Origin: an uncultured Acidimicrobiales bacterium
GTDB taxonomy: Bacteria > Actinomycetota > Acidimicrobiia > Acidimicrobiales > SHLQ01
Reading direction: 5' to 3'
NCBI GenBank assembly: GCA_938038785.1
Contig: CALHTB010000061.1
Coordinates: forward strand, 22,467-86,466
Length of the DNA: 64,000 bases
The notes beneath the pieces are model-generated. The model ran no database searches. It was not told where the DNA came from and worked only from the letters and a program-made list of their open reading frames with translations. Made by a program: the position numbers and the translations under genes. This document shows, piece by piece, positions 15,106 through 24,609 of this stretch (its first letter is position 1; each line of letters opens with the position of its first letter).

Positions 15106-17439
15106 ATGACCACACTACGAGCGGGATCGAGGGCGTTACCTCTAGCTGCAGCCGCAGCCTTAGCCGTCGCGATGCTGTTGATAGCGGGCTTGGTCGCCAT
15201 GGCCACCGGCCTGCGAGATAGCGCAGACGAGCGGGCGGAGGTGTCTGACGTGGTCGAAGCCATCGCTGCCGAATCGGCGGCGGTCACCAACGGTTACTTC
15301 GCCGGGCCCGAGTCGGTGGCTCACGTCGTGGCCGGCTCGCTCGAACGTGAGCTGTCCGAAGATGCCATCATCGATCTTCTGCGGAACCTCACCGAATCGC
15401 AGCCAAACGTCGACGGCACTTTCGTTGGGTATCCCGATGGCAGTTTCATCGACGTCAGGCGAGAGATAGAGATCGGCTCGGATGGGTTTCGGGTCAAGAC
15501 CATCGAGGTCACCAACCGGCAGAGATCGGTCAACGTGGAGATCATCAAGCCTGGGGGCGGAACCGTTGATTCGTTCGCGCTTGCGAACGACACTTTTGAC
15601 CCGCGAAGCCGCCCCTGGTACTCGGGCGTTCAACGCGCTGACGAGCACTGGACCGAACCCTATGTCTTCTTCACGAGCAACGAACCTGGTATCACCTACA
15701 GCGTCCCAGTTCGTGACGAAACGGGCTCGAGCGTGGCAGTTGTTGGTGTCGACATTCGCTTGACAGATCTGCAGGAGTTCCTCACACAACGCCAGCCGAG
15801 TGTCAACGGCGGCGCCGCGGTCATCAACGCCGATGGCGAACTCGTGGCAGGAACAACTCAGCTGCTCGACGACGGCAGGGGTGACCTTGCGATCGACCGA
15901 CTTCTGGCCAATGCAAGCGAACCCGGTGCCGGCGAACTTGCGCCCGTTCGGGTCGAAGGCGAAGTGTCACGCGTAGTTGTCGGCAGACGCGTCGGCGCTG
16001 GTGGAGGTCAGCTGCTGGTTGTCGACGCTCCCGAAGACGATTTCCTTCAAGGCATCAGATCGAGCAGGCGCGGCTACGCATTGCTCGCCACCACCTTGGG
16101 TCTCGTTGGCATTTTGCTACTTGGCCTCGGCGCCGGGTTGATCGGCCGATACCTCAGCGCGCTGGGGAAGCTCGCACGCACCGATCCGTTAACCGGACTC
16201 CTGAACCGAGCTGCGCTGTCTGAGGACATGTCGACTGCACTCGACGACGCACGAGACCTCGCGGTGATGGCCGTCGACCTCGATGACTTCAAGCTCGTCA
16301 ACGATCAGTTCGGACATGAGGGCGGCGATCGAGCTCTCACTCGTGTGGCCCACCAGCTGGTTTCTGCCGCGCCCGCCGACGCACTCATCGGCCGGCTAGG
16401 TGGTGACGAATTTTGCATCGTTCTCATCGACAGTGCCCGACCCACTGAAGTCCTTCATTCCGTGATCCACGCTGCGGCTGGCCAGGTGGAGGCCGACGGG
16501 TACACCTTCGATCTCGAACTGAGTGCGGGATTTACCGTGTCGACCCCCGCCAACCCCCGGACTGCCCCCGAACTGTTCCGCCTCGCCGACACGGCGATGT
16601 ACGAAGCAAAGGCAAGAAAGGGTACGACCATCATTCAGTTCGACGAAGCAATGCACTTGCAATGGCATCGTGATGACGAGCGCAGAACTGCGCTCGAGGC
16701 TGCGATCGCCAACGGCGAACTAGAGGTCCACTTCCAACCCGAGTTCGACCTGCTCCACAACGTAGTTGTCGGTGCCGAAGCACTGCTCCGATGGAACCAC
16801 CCGAACCGCGGATTGATCGCGGCCTCCGAATTCATCGAGGATCTAGAACGATTTGGGTTGCTTCCCGAACTGCTGAACACCGTCTTCTCAGCCGCTGAGC
16901 AACTCGCTGTATGCATCCCGAGGGAGCGGCCCTTCGTCATTCGGCTGAACATGTCGGACGCTCAATTGCTAGACCCAAGCCTCATCACGCATCTCGAGCA
17001 TCTGGACGAGTTGACGCACGTAAGGGTGACGTTGGAGGTCAACGAACAGACGATGATCGGTGCAAACCCGAAGATGCAATCGGTCTTCGAGAAGATCCGA
17101 CGAACCGGCACACAGATCGGCCTCGACAACTTCGGTATGGGGTCGATATCGCTAGCTGAGCTACAAACGCTTCCCGTGGACCTCTTTAAGATTGATCGGC
17201 TCTTCCTCGACGAACTCGGCCAGGGCGACCCGGCCAAGAGCATCGCCGCAGTTCTATCGAACCTGGCTGATGTGCTCAACATCGAAATCGTCGCCGAAGG
17301 CATCGAAACGACCGAACAACAGCAAGCACTGCTGGCCGTTGGCTGCAATCGGGGCCAGGGCTATCTCCTCGGTCGCCCAGTTCACATCGATGCGTTCGTC
17401 GACCAGTGGTCATCTAAGCGATCTCAACCCGCGGCGTAG
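15106..17439 (+). CDS. Membrane GGDEF-EAL protein with Cache-type sensor; EAL loop degenerate
   Basis: This 777-residue protein has an N-terminal membrane span (about residues 8-30), an extracytoplasmic double-Cache-like sensor (about 35-315, with FDPRSRPWYSG), and a second span near 325-350. GGDEF follows: RLGGDEF is intact at about 431 and there is no RxxD inhibitory site. The EAL domain has EALLRW at about 555. In EAL most ligands are kept (LEVNE, LFKID, AEGIET, RGQGYL), but the loop-6 motif LDDFGTGYSSL reads LDNFGMGSISL, replacing a metal-binding Asp with Asn. It can probably make c-di-GMP; hydrolysis is doubtful. GCGAGGATC precedes the ATG. Confidence 0.9.
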   Translation: MTTLRAGSRALPLAAAAALAVAMLLIAGLVAMATGLRDSADERAEVSDVVEAIAAESAAVTNGYFAGPESVAHVVAGSLERELSEDAIIDLLRNLTESQPNVDGTFVGYPDGSFIDVRREIEIGSDGFRVKTIEVTNRQRSVNVEIIKPGGGTVDSFALANDTFDPRSRPWYSGVQRADEHWTEPYVFFTSNEPGITYSVPVRDETGSSVAVVGVDIRLTDLQEFLTQRQPSVNGGAAVINADGELVAGTTQLLDDGRGDLAIDRLLANASEPGAGELAPVRVEGEVSRVVVGRRVGAGGGQLLVVDAPEDDFLQGIRSSRRGYALLATTLGLVGILLLGLGAGLIGRYLSALGKLARTDPLTGLLNRAALSEDMSTALDDARDLAVMAVDLDDFKLVNDQFGHEGGDRALTRVAHQLVSAAPADALIGRLGGDEFCIVLIDSARPTEVLHSVIHAAAGQVEADGYTFDLELSAGFTVSTPANPRTAPELFRLADTAMYEAKARKGTTIIQFDEAMHLQWHRDDERRTALEAAIANGELEVHFQPEFDLLHNVVVGAEALLRWNHPNRGLIAASEFIEDLERFGLLPELLNTVFSAAEQLAVCIPRERPFVIRLNMSDAQLLDPSLITHLEHLDELTHVRVTLEVNEQTMIGANPKMQSVFEKIRRTGTQIGLDNFGMGSISLAELQTLPVDLFKIDRLFLDELGQGDPAKSIAAVLSNLADVLNIEIVAEGIETTEQQQALLAVGCNRGQGYLLGRPVHIDAFVDQWSSKRSQPAA

Positions 17440-17481
17440 ATCACGTTCGCCGAGCATGACAATGCCACCCGCTAAATACCG

Positions 17482-18804
17482 GTGGGTGGCAGACTGCGTA
17501 ACGTGACTCTGCACATACGCGCCTCCGTATTCCAGACGCCCAACCGTCACGAATTCGAATACCTCGACGACGTGGTAATTGCAGTTGACGCTGGAGAGAT
17601 CAGCTCGATCACGCCCGCAGCCCACTTCGAAGGCCGCATCGATGTCACACTCGAAGCAAACACGGTGCTCATTCCGGGCTTAATCGACCTGCACATTCAC
17701 GCACCGCAGTGGCCCCAGCTCGGCACCGGGTACGACGTTCCGCTCGACGAGTGGCTCTTCGAGTACACGTTCCCAATCGAAGCGAAGTGTGCCGACACCG
17801 CCTATGCCCAGGAGGTGTGGGGTGACATGGTTCCGGCTCTTCTCGCCAACGGCACGACCACCGCGGTCTACTACGGCAGCGTGCATGTCGCCGCCACAAC
17901 TGCGCTGGCCGAGACATGCATCCGCCACGGTCAACGGGCCTGGGTGGGCCGGACCGCCATGGATCACCCGGAAGGCACGCCCGACTACTACCGCGATGAA
18001 TCTGCCGAGGTCGGGCTCGCGGCCAGCCGAGAGTCGATCGACGCCATCACCGCGCTCGACGACCCGCACTCGCTCGTCGCTCCGATCATCACCCCGCGCT
18101 TCATCCCAGCTTGTACCGACGAACTGCTCGAGGGGCTGGCCAAGCTCGCGGCCGAAACCGGCTACCTCATCCAGACTCACTGCTCGGAGAATGACTGGGA
18201 GCACGGCTATGTGCTCGACCGGCACGGGGTGAGCGACACGACATCGCTCGATCGCATTGGGTTGCTTCGCGAGTCGACGGTGCTTGCCCATGGATGTCTG
18301 CTCGGAGATGACGACCTTGCCCTCATCGCTGAACGTGGTGCTGGAGTTGCGCACTGTCCGTTGAGCAACGTGTACTTCGGCGACGCCGTGTTCCCCACCC
18401 GCCGAGCGCTCGATGCCGGAGTGCGCGTTGGCCTCGGCACCGACATCGCCGGGGGTCCAAGCGCGTCGCTGATTGCGCAGGCCGCCCGAGCGGTCGACGT
18501 ATCGCGTCATCTCGAAAACGGAGTCGATCAGCGCTTGCCTGCCAGCGAGCGCGGTGTCGACAACAGCCGCATCGACGCAACAACTGCGTTCTACCTCGCA
18601 ACCCTTGGTGGCGCGGAAGTACTCGACGCACCACTTGGACTGCTCGCACCCGGACGACAATTTGATGCTGTGGCTGTATCGATGGCAGGCATCGACACCC
18701 TGCCTGGCCACGACACCACAAGCCGGCGATTTGAAAGGCTCGTCCGCCTGGGAGGTCGACGAGACATCGGCGCAGTCTGGGTCGCTGGCCGACAAGTGCG
18801 TTGA
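17482..18804 (+). CDS. guaD: Guanine deaminase
   Basis: This 440-residue amidohydrolase converts guanine to xanthine and ammonia. The signature PGLIDLHIHAPQWPQLG, followed by DVPLDEWLFEYTFPIEAK, is specific to guanine deaminases. Zinc ligands are the HIH pair, QTHCSEN, VLAHGCLL and GTDIAGG. The start is either GTG 17482 or GTG 17503; a 7-bp inverted repeat (17464-17470 with 17484-17490) overlaps the first, so the start is uncertain. It lies 42 bases after one c-di-GMP enzyme gene and 44 bases before another. Confidence 0.9.
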   Translation: MGGRLRNVTLHIRASVFQTPNRHEFEYLDDVVIAVDAGEISSITPAAHFEGRIDVTLEANTVLIPGLIDLHIHAPQWPQLGTGYDVPLDEWLFEYTFPIEAKCADTAYAQEVWGDMVPALLANGTTTAVYYGSVHVAATTALAETCIRHGQRAWVGRTAMDHPEGTPDYYRDESAEVGLAASRESIDAITALDDPHSLVAPIITPRFIPACTDELLEGLAKLAAETGYLIQTHCSENDWEHGYVLDRHGVSDTTSLDRIGLLRESTVLAHGCLLGDDDLALIAERGAGVAHCPLSNVYFGDAVFPTRRALDAGVRVGLGTDIAGGPSASLIAQAARAVDVSRHLENGVDQRLPASERGVDNSRIDATTAFYLATLGGAEVLDAPLGLLAPGRQFDAVAVSMAGIDTLPGHDTTSRRFERLVRLGGRRDIGAVWVAGRQVR

Positions 18805-18848
18805 CAATCGCATCTCAATTTCGACAGCCACTTAGCCGATAGAGGGAT

Positions 18849-21308
18849 GTGGCGACCGAAACACTCATGCGGCGCGAGGCGGCCCGTTCAGCGCTATCTC
18901 GAAACCCAATCGTTCAAGAGGCTGTTCGCGCAGCTTCTGCGATCGCCGTCGGAGGCGCGGAGGTCGTGATCTTCAATGACGGTCACGTGTACGTTGCCGC
19001 AACCAGCTCGACCGTAGGCGTGTTGATGCCACGAGAATTGACAGCGGCCGAAGTCGGCTTGCTTGCGTTGGCGGACTCGGGTCAACGCCTCACGAGCATC
19101 CATGACACACACTCGTTTGCTACACCGATCACCGATGGCGACGGTGAGCTCGTTGCATCGCTCACCGCCTTTTGCGACGCCGAGCCCCTTCCAGACGTCA
19201 TGCATGCACTAGCGCGAATTGTTGCGAGTGAGCTAACCGCAAGTGCCACGGATGCGGACTTCTATGAGTCGGTCCTTCAGGGCCTCCGCGATCCGGTATT
19301 CGTGCTGCGGTCAGACCTGAGCATCAGGTGGGTAAGCATCGGAGTGACCTCTCTGCTGAACCTGACTCCCTCAGAACTCGTGGGCGAATCAGCGGCAGAC
19401 CTTGTCCATCCCGACGATCTCGCGAAGGCGCTCGACTCGGTCGTGCGAATTTCGCAGGGACTTGCAATCACCCGCATCGTTGTGCGCATCAGATCCGGCG
19501 CCGGGTCCTATGTTCCTGTCGAGATCACGGGCGTCGATCACTCCTCGAATTCGACGATCGACGGCATCGTCCTGAGCCTTCGAGACGCGCAATATGACGG
19601 TGAGCTGGCCGCCCAAGTTGACACTGCCCGCCGCTTCTCCCGCGCCATCATCGATAGCTTGCGCGATGGGATCGTTGCCACCGACCGCTTCGGCACCGTG
19701 ATCGTGGCAAACGAGATCGCCCGGGCAATGTTCAGCATCGACCTCGACACACCGCCAGCTCAGCTCTCGGCGAGTGACTTCACGCTTCTCACCTCACAAG
19801 GCCAGAGCTACACGCCACTGGAGGAACGCCATGAAGATGAGATCGTGTGTCCGGTTGTCACCAATACGGGTGAGCTCCTTCACGTCACCGCCACCCAGCA
19901 CGCCGTCAACGCCGACGGTGAGGACGCTATGGGCAAGGTGTTTGTCTTCCATGACGTCACCACCGAACAGCTCGCTGCCGAAGAACTCCGAACCCAAGCA
20001 CTTCACGACCAGCTAACGGGTCTCGCGAACCGTCGCCAACTCGAACAGCGACTGACAGAGCTCGCCAGCAGTTCTGAACAGGTGCCTGTGGCAGCGTGCT
20101 TTATCGACCTCGACAACTTCAAGCTCGTCAATGACAACTATGGCCACCGGGCAGGCGATCAACTCGTCCGCGTGGCCGCCGAACGACTTCGACACGAGCT
20201 TGGCAACGACGATCTTCTGGTTCGCCAGGGCGGCGATGAATTCGTCGCTCTGCTCGTTGGCATCGAAGATCTCGTCGAAGCTCGAGCAATCGCCGAGCGT
20301 TGTCGTATCGCACTTGCTCATGCGTACGAATTTGGCGACGATCGCTTCGACGTGACCACCTCCATTGGTGTGGCCTTAGCCCAAGCTGGTGAGCTCGACG
20401 CCGATGAGCTCTTACAGCAGGCAGACATTGCCCTGTACTCCGCGAAGAACCGCGGTCGAAACCGTGTCGAGCTCTTCGACGCGGCACTCGCTGAGGTCGT
20501 GAGCACCGAAGATCGACAACGACGGATCCTTCGCGATGCCCTCAACGAGGGTCGGCTGATCATGCATTTTCAGCCGTTGGTGATGGCGCACACCGGGAAA
20601 ACGACGGGCTATGAAGCGTTGGCCCGAATTCGGACGCGAGAAGGGGACCTCATTGGTCCGGGTCAATTCATTGACGCCATCTCGAACACCGGCCTCATGT
20701 GGGACCTCGATCGCGCCGCGTTCGTCCTCTCGTGCCAAGCCGCGGAAATGCTTGCCCGAATCAACCCCGACCGCCCACCGTATGTCGCATGCAATTTCTC
20801 GTCGGTCAGCCTCACCCACCCTGAGTTCGTCGGCTTCATCTCCGAAGCGGTCGAGAACGCGGGCATAACACCGGCTCTGATCACTATCGAAATCACCGAG
20901 AGCGCCGCCTTTGATGTAGGTATCGACAGTCTGAAGACGTTGGTCGAACTCAACGAGCTCGGCTTCCGGCTCTCGCTAGACGACTTTGGCACCGGCTACT
21001 CGTCGCTTGCCCACCTGCGTGACCTGCCCATCTCCACGGTGAAAGTGGATCGAAGCTTCATCACCAAGCTCGGCAACAACGCTAGTGAACGAGCGATCGC
21101 AGAAGCGGTCGTCTCGTTAGCTAACGACCTGGATCTCTCGGTTGTCGCTGAAGGCGTCGAGAACGAAGAGCACTTGTCGCACGTTCGAACCCTTGGCTTC
21201 CGTGTGGTGCAGGGTTGGCATTATGCACCAGCGTTAAGCCTCTCTGATTGTCTTCAAGACTGGACCGACACGATCAGCGAAGCACCATCTCGGCCGACAC
21301 GTCGGTGA
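18849..21308 (+). CDS. PAS-GGDEF-EAL protein (c-di-GMP cyclase/phosphodiesterase)
   Basis: This 819-residue protein has no clear membrane span. An unrecognised N-terminal sensor part (1-135) is followed by a PAS domain (about 140-245, VLRSDLSIRWVSIGVTSLL), a second PAS (about 255-375, RDGIVATDRFGTVIVANE), GGDEF (RQGGDEF near 460, no RxxD site) and EAL (YEALARIR near 587). EAL residues look complete, including LDDFGTGYSSL, VKVDRSF and AEGVENE. It is probably bifunctional or a phosphodiesterase tuned by the PAS domains. The start is GTG 18849, with AGAGGG very close; ATG 18867 is an alternative. Confidence 0.9.
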   Translation: MATETLMRREAARSALSRNPIVQEAVRAASAIAVGGAEVVIFNDGHVYVAATSSTVGVLMPRELTAAEVGLLALADSGQRLTSIHDTHSFATPITDGDGELVASLTAFCDAEPLPDVMHALARIVASELTASATDADFYESVLQGLRDPVFVLRSDLSIRWVSIGVTSLLNLTPSELVGESAADLVHPDDLAKALDSVVRISQGLAITRIVVRIRSGAGSYVPVEITGVDHSSNSTIDGIVLSLRDAQYDGELAAQVDTARRFSRAIIDSLRDGIVATDRFGTVIVANEIARAMFSIDLDTPPAQLSASDFTLLTSQGQSYTPLEERHEDEIVCPVVTNTGELLHVTATQHAVNADGEDAMGKVFVFHDVTTEQLAAEELRTQALHDQLTGLANRRQLEQRLTELASSSEQVPVAACFIDLDNFKLVNDNYGHRAGDQLVRVAAERLRHELGNDDLLVRQGGDEFVALLVGIEDLVEARAIAERCRIALAHAYEFGDDRFDVTTSIGVALAQAGELDADELLQQADIALYSAKNRGRNRVELFDAALAEVVSTEDRQRRILRDALNEGRLIMHFQPLVMAHTGKTTGYEALARIRTREGDLIGPGQFIDAISNTGLMWDLDRAAFVLSCQAAEMLARINPDRPPYVACNFSSVSLTHPEFVGFISEAVENAGITPALITIEITESAAFDVGIDSLKTLVELNELGFRLSLDDFGTGYSSLAHLRDLPISTVKVDRSFITKLGNNASERAIAEAVVSLANDLDLSVVAEGVENEEHLSHVRTLGFRVVQGWHYAPALSLSDCLQDWTDTISEAPSRPTRR

Positions 21309-21367
21309 ATCGGCTGCATGGAGTGAGTTCGACGGCGTTCTCGGGCTAACGTCGCCAGGACGCTGCT

Positions 21368-22567
21368 ATGACAACTCCTTCTCCTCATTGGGCTGATCAG
21401 CCAGTCCCAGCTCCAACGCCCCCGCCGCCGGTCTCCCAACCTGCGGGCTGGTATGGCGACCCGTGGTCCCAGGCCGTCTGGCGTTGGTACGACGGACGAG
21501 CCTGGACCGCCCACATCAGTCCGGCGAACGCCCAGGTGCAGGTCGCAGAGAAGAAACCACGGCTGCCGTCGTTCTTGAGCATCCCGGTGATCCTCGCAGC
21601 AGTACCAAGCCTTGCGCTGCTCGCAATCGCACTGTTCACAAACCCAAAGACGGTTGCCCTCGGCCTCGTACCCATGCTCATTGTGGGTCCGGTGCTGATC
21701 TGGATGGATCGACTCGAGCCAGAACCATGGAGCTCGCGTCTACACACCTTTCTCTGGGGAGCGTTTGTGGCTGGCATAATCTCGCTCGTCGTGAACACCA
21801 TCTTCGCCACCATCACCGGCTCTGAGGTTCTCGCTGCTGTCGTATCAGCTCCGCTCATCGAGGAGATCACCAAGGCCGGAGCCATCGTGTGGATGGTTCG
21901 TCGCAAAGAAGTCGACGGCATCATGGATGGCCTGGTGTATGCCGGTTGGGCTGGCCTTGGGTTCGCCGTCATCGAGGACGTGAGCTACTTCTACCTGGCT
22001 GACGAACAAGAGCTGTTGTTGGAAACGTTCATCGGTCGTGCGATCTTTACGCCGTTTGCCCATCCCCTGTTCACGGCATGGACCGGTCTGGCAATCGGCA
22101 TGGCTGTGCGAGCGCGCAAGTCGCTATGGACGGCTCTGTGGGGTCTGGGCTTGGCCATTGCGAGCCACGCGGCCTGGAACGGCTCCCTCAGCCTCGCCGA
22201 AACCGAAGGTGGAGCAATCGTGACCGGTGTGGTCATCGTTGGCTTCATTCTCCTGTTCATTGCAACCATCATCGGGGTGGTCTTGCTGCAACGCCGCGAC
22301 CAGAAGCGCTACGCGACGTTGCTTCCCCACGTCGCGGCCCGCTACAACCTTTCTCCGGAACGTGCCGCCATGTTGGTGACCAGGACGAAACGCCGGACGG
22401 TGCGCAAGAGCCTTCCCACTAAAGAGGCAAAGCGTCGGTTCGACGATGAGGCGAGCGCCATTGCGAGGCTTGCCGCGATGCTCGACCATGACGGCACCGC
22501 CGACCCCGAACACGAAGCTCGACTCGTCAGCCAGCTCGAAGCCGCACGAAACGGAACCCCCACCTAA
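21368..22567 (+). CDS. PrsW-family intramembrane metalloprotease with DUF2510 domain
   Basis: This 399-residue protein begins with a Pro-rich cytoplasmic segment and a DUF2510 module (PAGWYGDPWSQAVWRWYDG). About eight membrane spans follow, with the PrsW motif LIEEITKAGAI (EExxxK), FAVIEDVSYF and conserved histidines in FAHPLFTAWTG and ASHAAWNG. PrsW proteases cut membrane anti-sigma factors in Bacillus; substrates here are unknown. The tail after the last span is basic and cytoplasmic. AGGA precedes the ATG. Its stop overlaps the PIG-L start by one base (TAATG), so they are co-translated. Confidence 0.87.
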   Translation: MTTPSPHWADQPVPAPTPPPPVSQPAGWYGDPWSQAVWRWYDGRAWTAHISPANAQVQVAEKKPRLPSFLSIPVILAAVPSLALLAIALFTNPKTVALGLVPMLIVGPVLIWMDRLEPEPWSSRLHTFLWGAFVAGIISLVVNTIFATITGSEVLAAVVSAPLIEEITKAGAIVWMVRRKEVDGIMDGLVYAGWAGLGFAVIEDVSYFYLADEQELLLETFIGRAIFTPFAHPLFTAWTGLAIGMAVRARKSLWTALWGLGLAIASHAAWNGSLSLAETEGGAIVTGVVIVGFILLFIATIIGVVLLQRRDQKRYATLLPHVAARYNLSPERAAMLVTRTKRRTVRKSLPTKEAKRRFDDEASAIARLAAMLDHDGTADPEHEARLVSQLEAARNGTPT

Positions 22568-23370
22568 TGGCCACACTTGTTTGCTTCCACGCGCACCCCG
22601 ACGACGAGGCCATCAGCACCGGTGGTCTCATGGCAACTGCAGCTGCCGCTGGCCATCGCGTCGTTCTCGTGTGTGCCACCCGCGGCGAAGAAGGTGAGCC
22701 GCAAGAGGGCGTGCTAGACGAGGGCGAACCGCTGTGGGAGCGCCGAGTAGTCGAGCTGGCTACCTCGTGTGCCGTGCTAGGTGCCGAGGCTCCTCGGTTC
22801 CTCGGCTACGAGGACTCGGGGATGATGGGTGAACCCGCCAACGACAACCCGGCGTGCTTCTGGCAGGCCGACCACGACGAGGCGGTTGGACGCATGGTCG
22901 CCATCTTGGAAGATGTGAACGCTGATGTGTTGACGATCTACGACGACCATGGCGGATACGGACACCCAGACCATCTTCGGGTGCACTCGGTTGGCCTGGA
23001 GGCGGCCAAGGTTCTCGGCATCGAGAACGTGTATGAAGCGACGATCAATCGTGACCGGGTGAAAGCCATGATGGAGATGGCCGCCGACCCGAACTCTGAT
23101 GTCGACATCGACGAACCCGAGGTCGATACCGAGACCTTCGGGACTGCCGCGGAGGACATCTCCTACGAGATGGACGTGCGGGCGGTCATCGACAAGAAGC
23201 GCGAATCGATCATGACCCATCGCAGCCAGGTCGGACCCGACAGCTTCTTCCTCAAGTTGCCCGAAAACGTCTTCGCTGAAGCGTTTGGCTACGAGTGGTT
23301 CAACGTGCCCGAAAGAACCGGCACTGGTGGCCCGACTTGGGTTGCGATGTTGCCCGGCCTAGACGACTAG
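22567..23370 (+). CDS. PIG-L/LmbE family deacetylase (MshB/Mca-like)
   Basis: This 267-residue zinc deacetylase has the motif CFHAHPDDEAISTGGLMA and the later YGHPDHLRVH. Actinobacterial relatives are MshB (mycothiol synthesis) and Mca (mycothiol conjugate amidase); the sequence around the motif is nearer MshB, but neither can be assigned with certainty. A mycothiol link is supported by the Rv2466c-like gene 0.4 kb downstream. Its end overlaps the convergent small membrane protein gene by 4 bases. Confidence 0.85.
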   Translation: MATLVCFHAHPDDEAISTGGLMATAAAAGHRVVLVCATRGEEGEPQEGVLDEGEPLWERRVVELATSCAVLGAEAPRFLGYEDSGMMGEPANDNPACFWQADHDEAVGRMVAILEDVNADVLTIYDDHGGYGHPDHLRVHSVGLEAAKVLGIENVYEATINRDRVKAMMEMAADPNSDVDIDEPEVDTETFGTAAEDISYEMDVRAVIDKKRESIMTHRSQVGPDSFFLKLPENVFAEAFGYEWFNVPERTGTGGPTWVAMLPGLDD

Positions 23371-23654
23371 CCCTCGGGATCTACAGCTTTCGTTGCGTCG
23401 AAGGTTGACTCGTCGGTGAAGGCAATGCCCGACGGCGCCTTGTCCGACGCGCGAGCAAACTCTTCGCGTTCAACCGAGTCATCGAACAAGTCGGTCTCGT
23501 CACCCTCGACTTCGACGGTGTTGAAGTAGCTCTGCGCCTTGACTACCGCCTCGTCGGTCAACTCGACAACATCAACCACCTCGGTACCGGTAGCAGCCGC
23601 GAAGATGATCACCATTGCGACGATAATTTTTACGAAGCCTGATAGCCCGTTCAT
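23367..23654 (-). CDS. Small membrane-anchored protein of unknown function
   Basis: This 95-residue protein has one N-terminal hydrophobic helix (FVKIIVAMVIIFAAATG) that could be an anchor or uncleaved signal, then an acidic soluble part with many Asp and Glu (VEGDETDLFDDSVEREEF). I recognise no family. It lies between, and opposite to, two probably mycothiol-linked genes. Confidence 0.6.
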   Translation of the reverse strand: MNGLSGFVKIIVAMVIIFAAATGTEVVDVVELTDEAVVKAQSYFNTVEVEGDETDLFDDSVEREEFARASDKAPSGIAFTDESTFDATKAVDPEG

Positions 23655-23774
23655 AGAAATTGACCCTTGTTGAGTTCGCCGATGCCTACACCGAAGTAAC
23701 GGCTCAATCCAGGCGGTGCTTTACCCCCTGTCTTCGCGCCGTCGTTCTTCCAGGGCGTGCGATAGACAGAGACC

Positions 23775-24500
23775 ATGGCCTTTGACATCGAGTTCTTCTT
23801 CGACCCGGTTTGCCCATTCGCGTGGATCACCTCGCGTTGGATCGTGAAAGTGCAAGAGCAAACCGACTACTCGGTCGACTGGCGGTTCATCTCGCTACGA
23901 ATTCTCAACAAGGACAAGGACTACGCCACCGAGTTTCCGCCCGAGTACGAACACGGCCACACAGCGGGCCTTCGCATGCTTCGCGTCTGTGCTGCTGTTC
24001 GTAAAGACCTTGGCAACGATCCGATTGGGGCGCTGTATGCCGAGCTGAGCGGTTCGACATTTGATGCTGAGCCAAACGAGGCGTATCGGCTGGCCCTCGG
24101 ATCGGTCGAGATGATCGAAGGAGCGCTCGAGCGAGCGGGGCTGCCAACCTCCTACGCCACAGCCGCCGATGACGAGTCGTGGGACGCGGTTGTCAACGAG
24201 GAAACCGAGCTTGCCCTGTCTCGAACCGGGCGCGATGTGGGCACACCCATAATCACGTTCCGGCCCCCAGACGGTCTGTCGTTCTTCGGGCCGGTAATCA
24301 GCCGCGTTCCCGATGATGCCGATGCCGTACCACTGTGGAACGCGGTCACGATGCTGGCCGCGTATCCCGGCTTCGCCGAGATGAAACGGTCGCTGCGAGA
24401 GACACCTCAGCTCCGAGTCTTTGGTGAGCTCACCGACGACCCGGCCTTCGAAGACTGGCAAGGCGGAGCGCGAAAGGCCCATCTCCCCGAGAACAACTAG
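23775..24500 (+). CDS. DsbA-fold protein, mycothiol-dependent nitroreductase (Rv2466c)-like
   Basis: This 241-residue thioredoxin-fold protein begins IEFFFDPVCPFAWITSRW and continues VDWRFISLRILN. These are hallmarks of the actinobacterial Rv2466c family, which reduces substrates with mycothiol. The active site reads CPFA, so only the first cysteine of the usual CPxC is present, giving a monothiol arrangement. The cis-Pro loop is GTPIITF. It probably acts in the cytoplasm, as no signal peptide is visible. Confidence 0.82.
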   Translation: MAFDIEFFFDPVCPFAWITSRWIVKVQEQTDYSVDWRFISLRILNKDKDYATEFPPEYEHGHTAGLRMLRVCAAVRKDLGNDPIGALYAELSGSTFDAEPNEAYRLALGSVEMIEGALERAGLPTSYATAADDESWDAVVNEETELALSRTGRDVGTPIITFRPPDGLSFFGPVISRVPDDADAVPLWNAVTMLAAYPGFAEMKRSLRETPQLRVFGELTDDPAFEDWQGGARKAHLPENN

Positions 24501-24609
24501 CCCCCTTTCGAATCATTTGTGCACTTCACCACCTCGCGTGTGGACAACTGCACAAAATTTGCCGGAGCGGCTGCATTTAGCTCCGTGTTGCTTTGGCCGA
24601 CATATCTCT

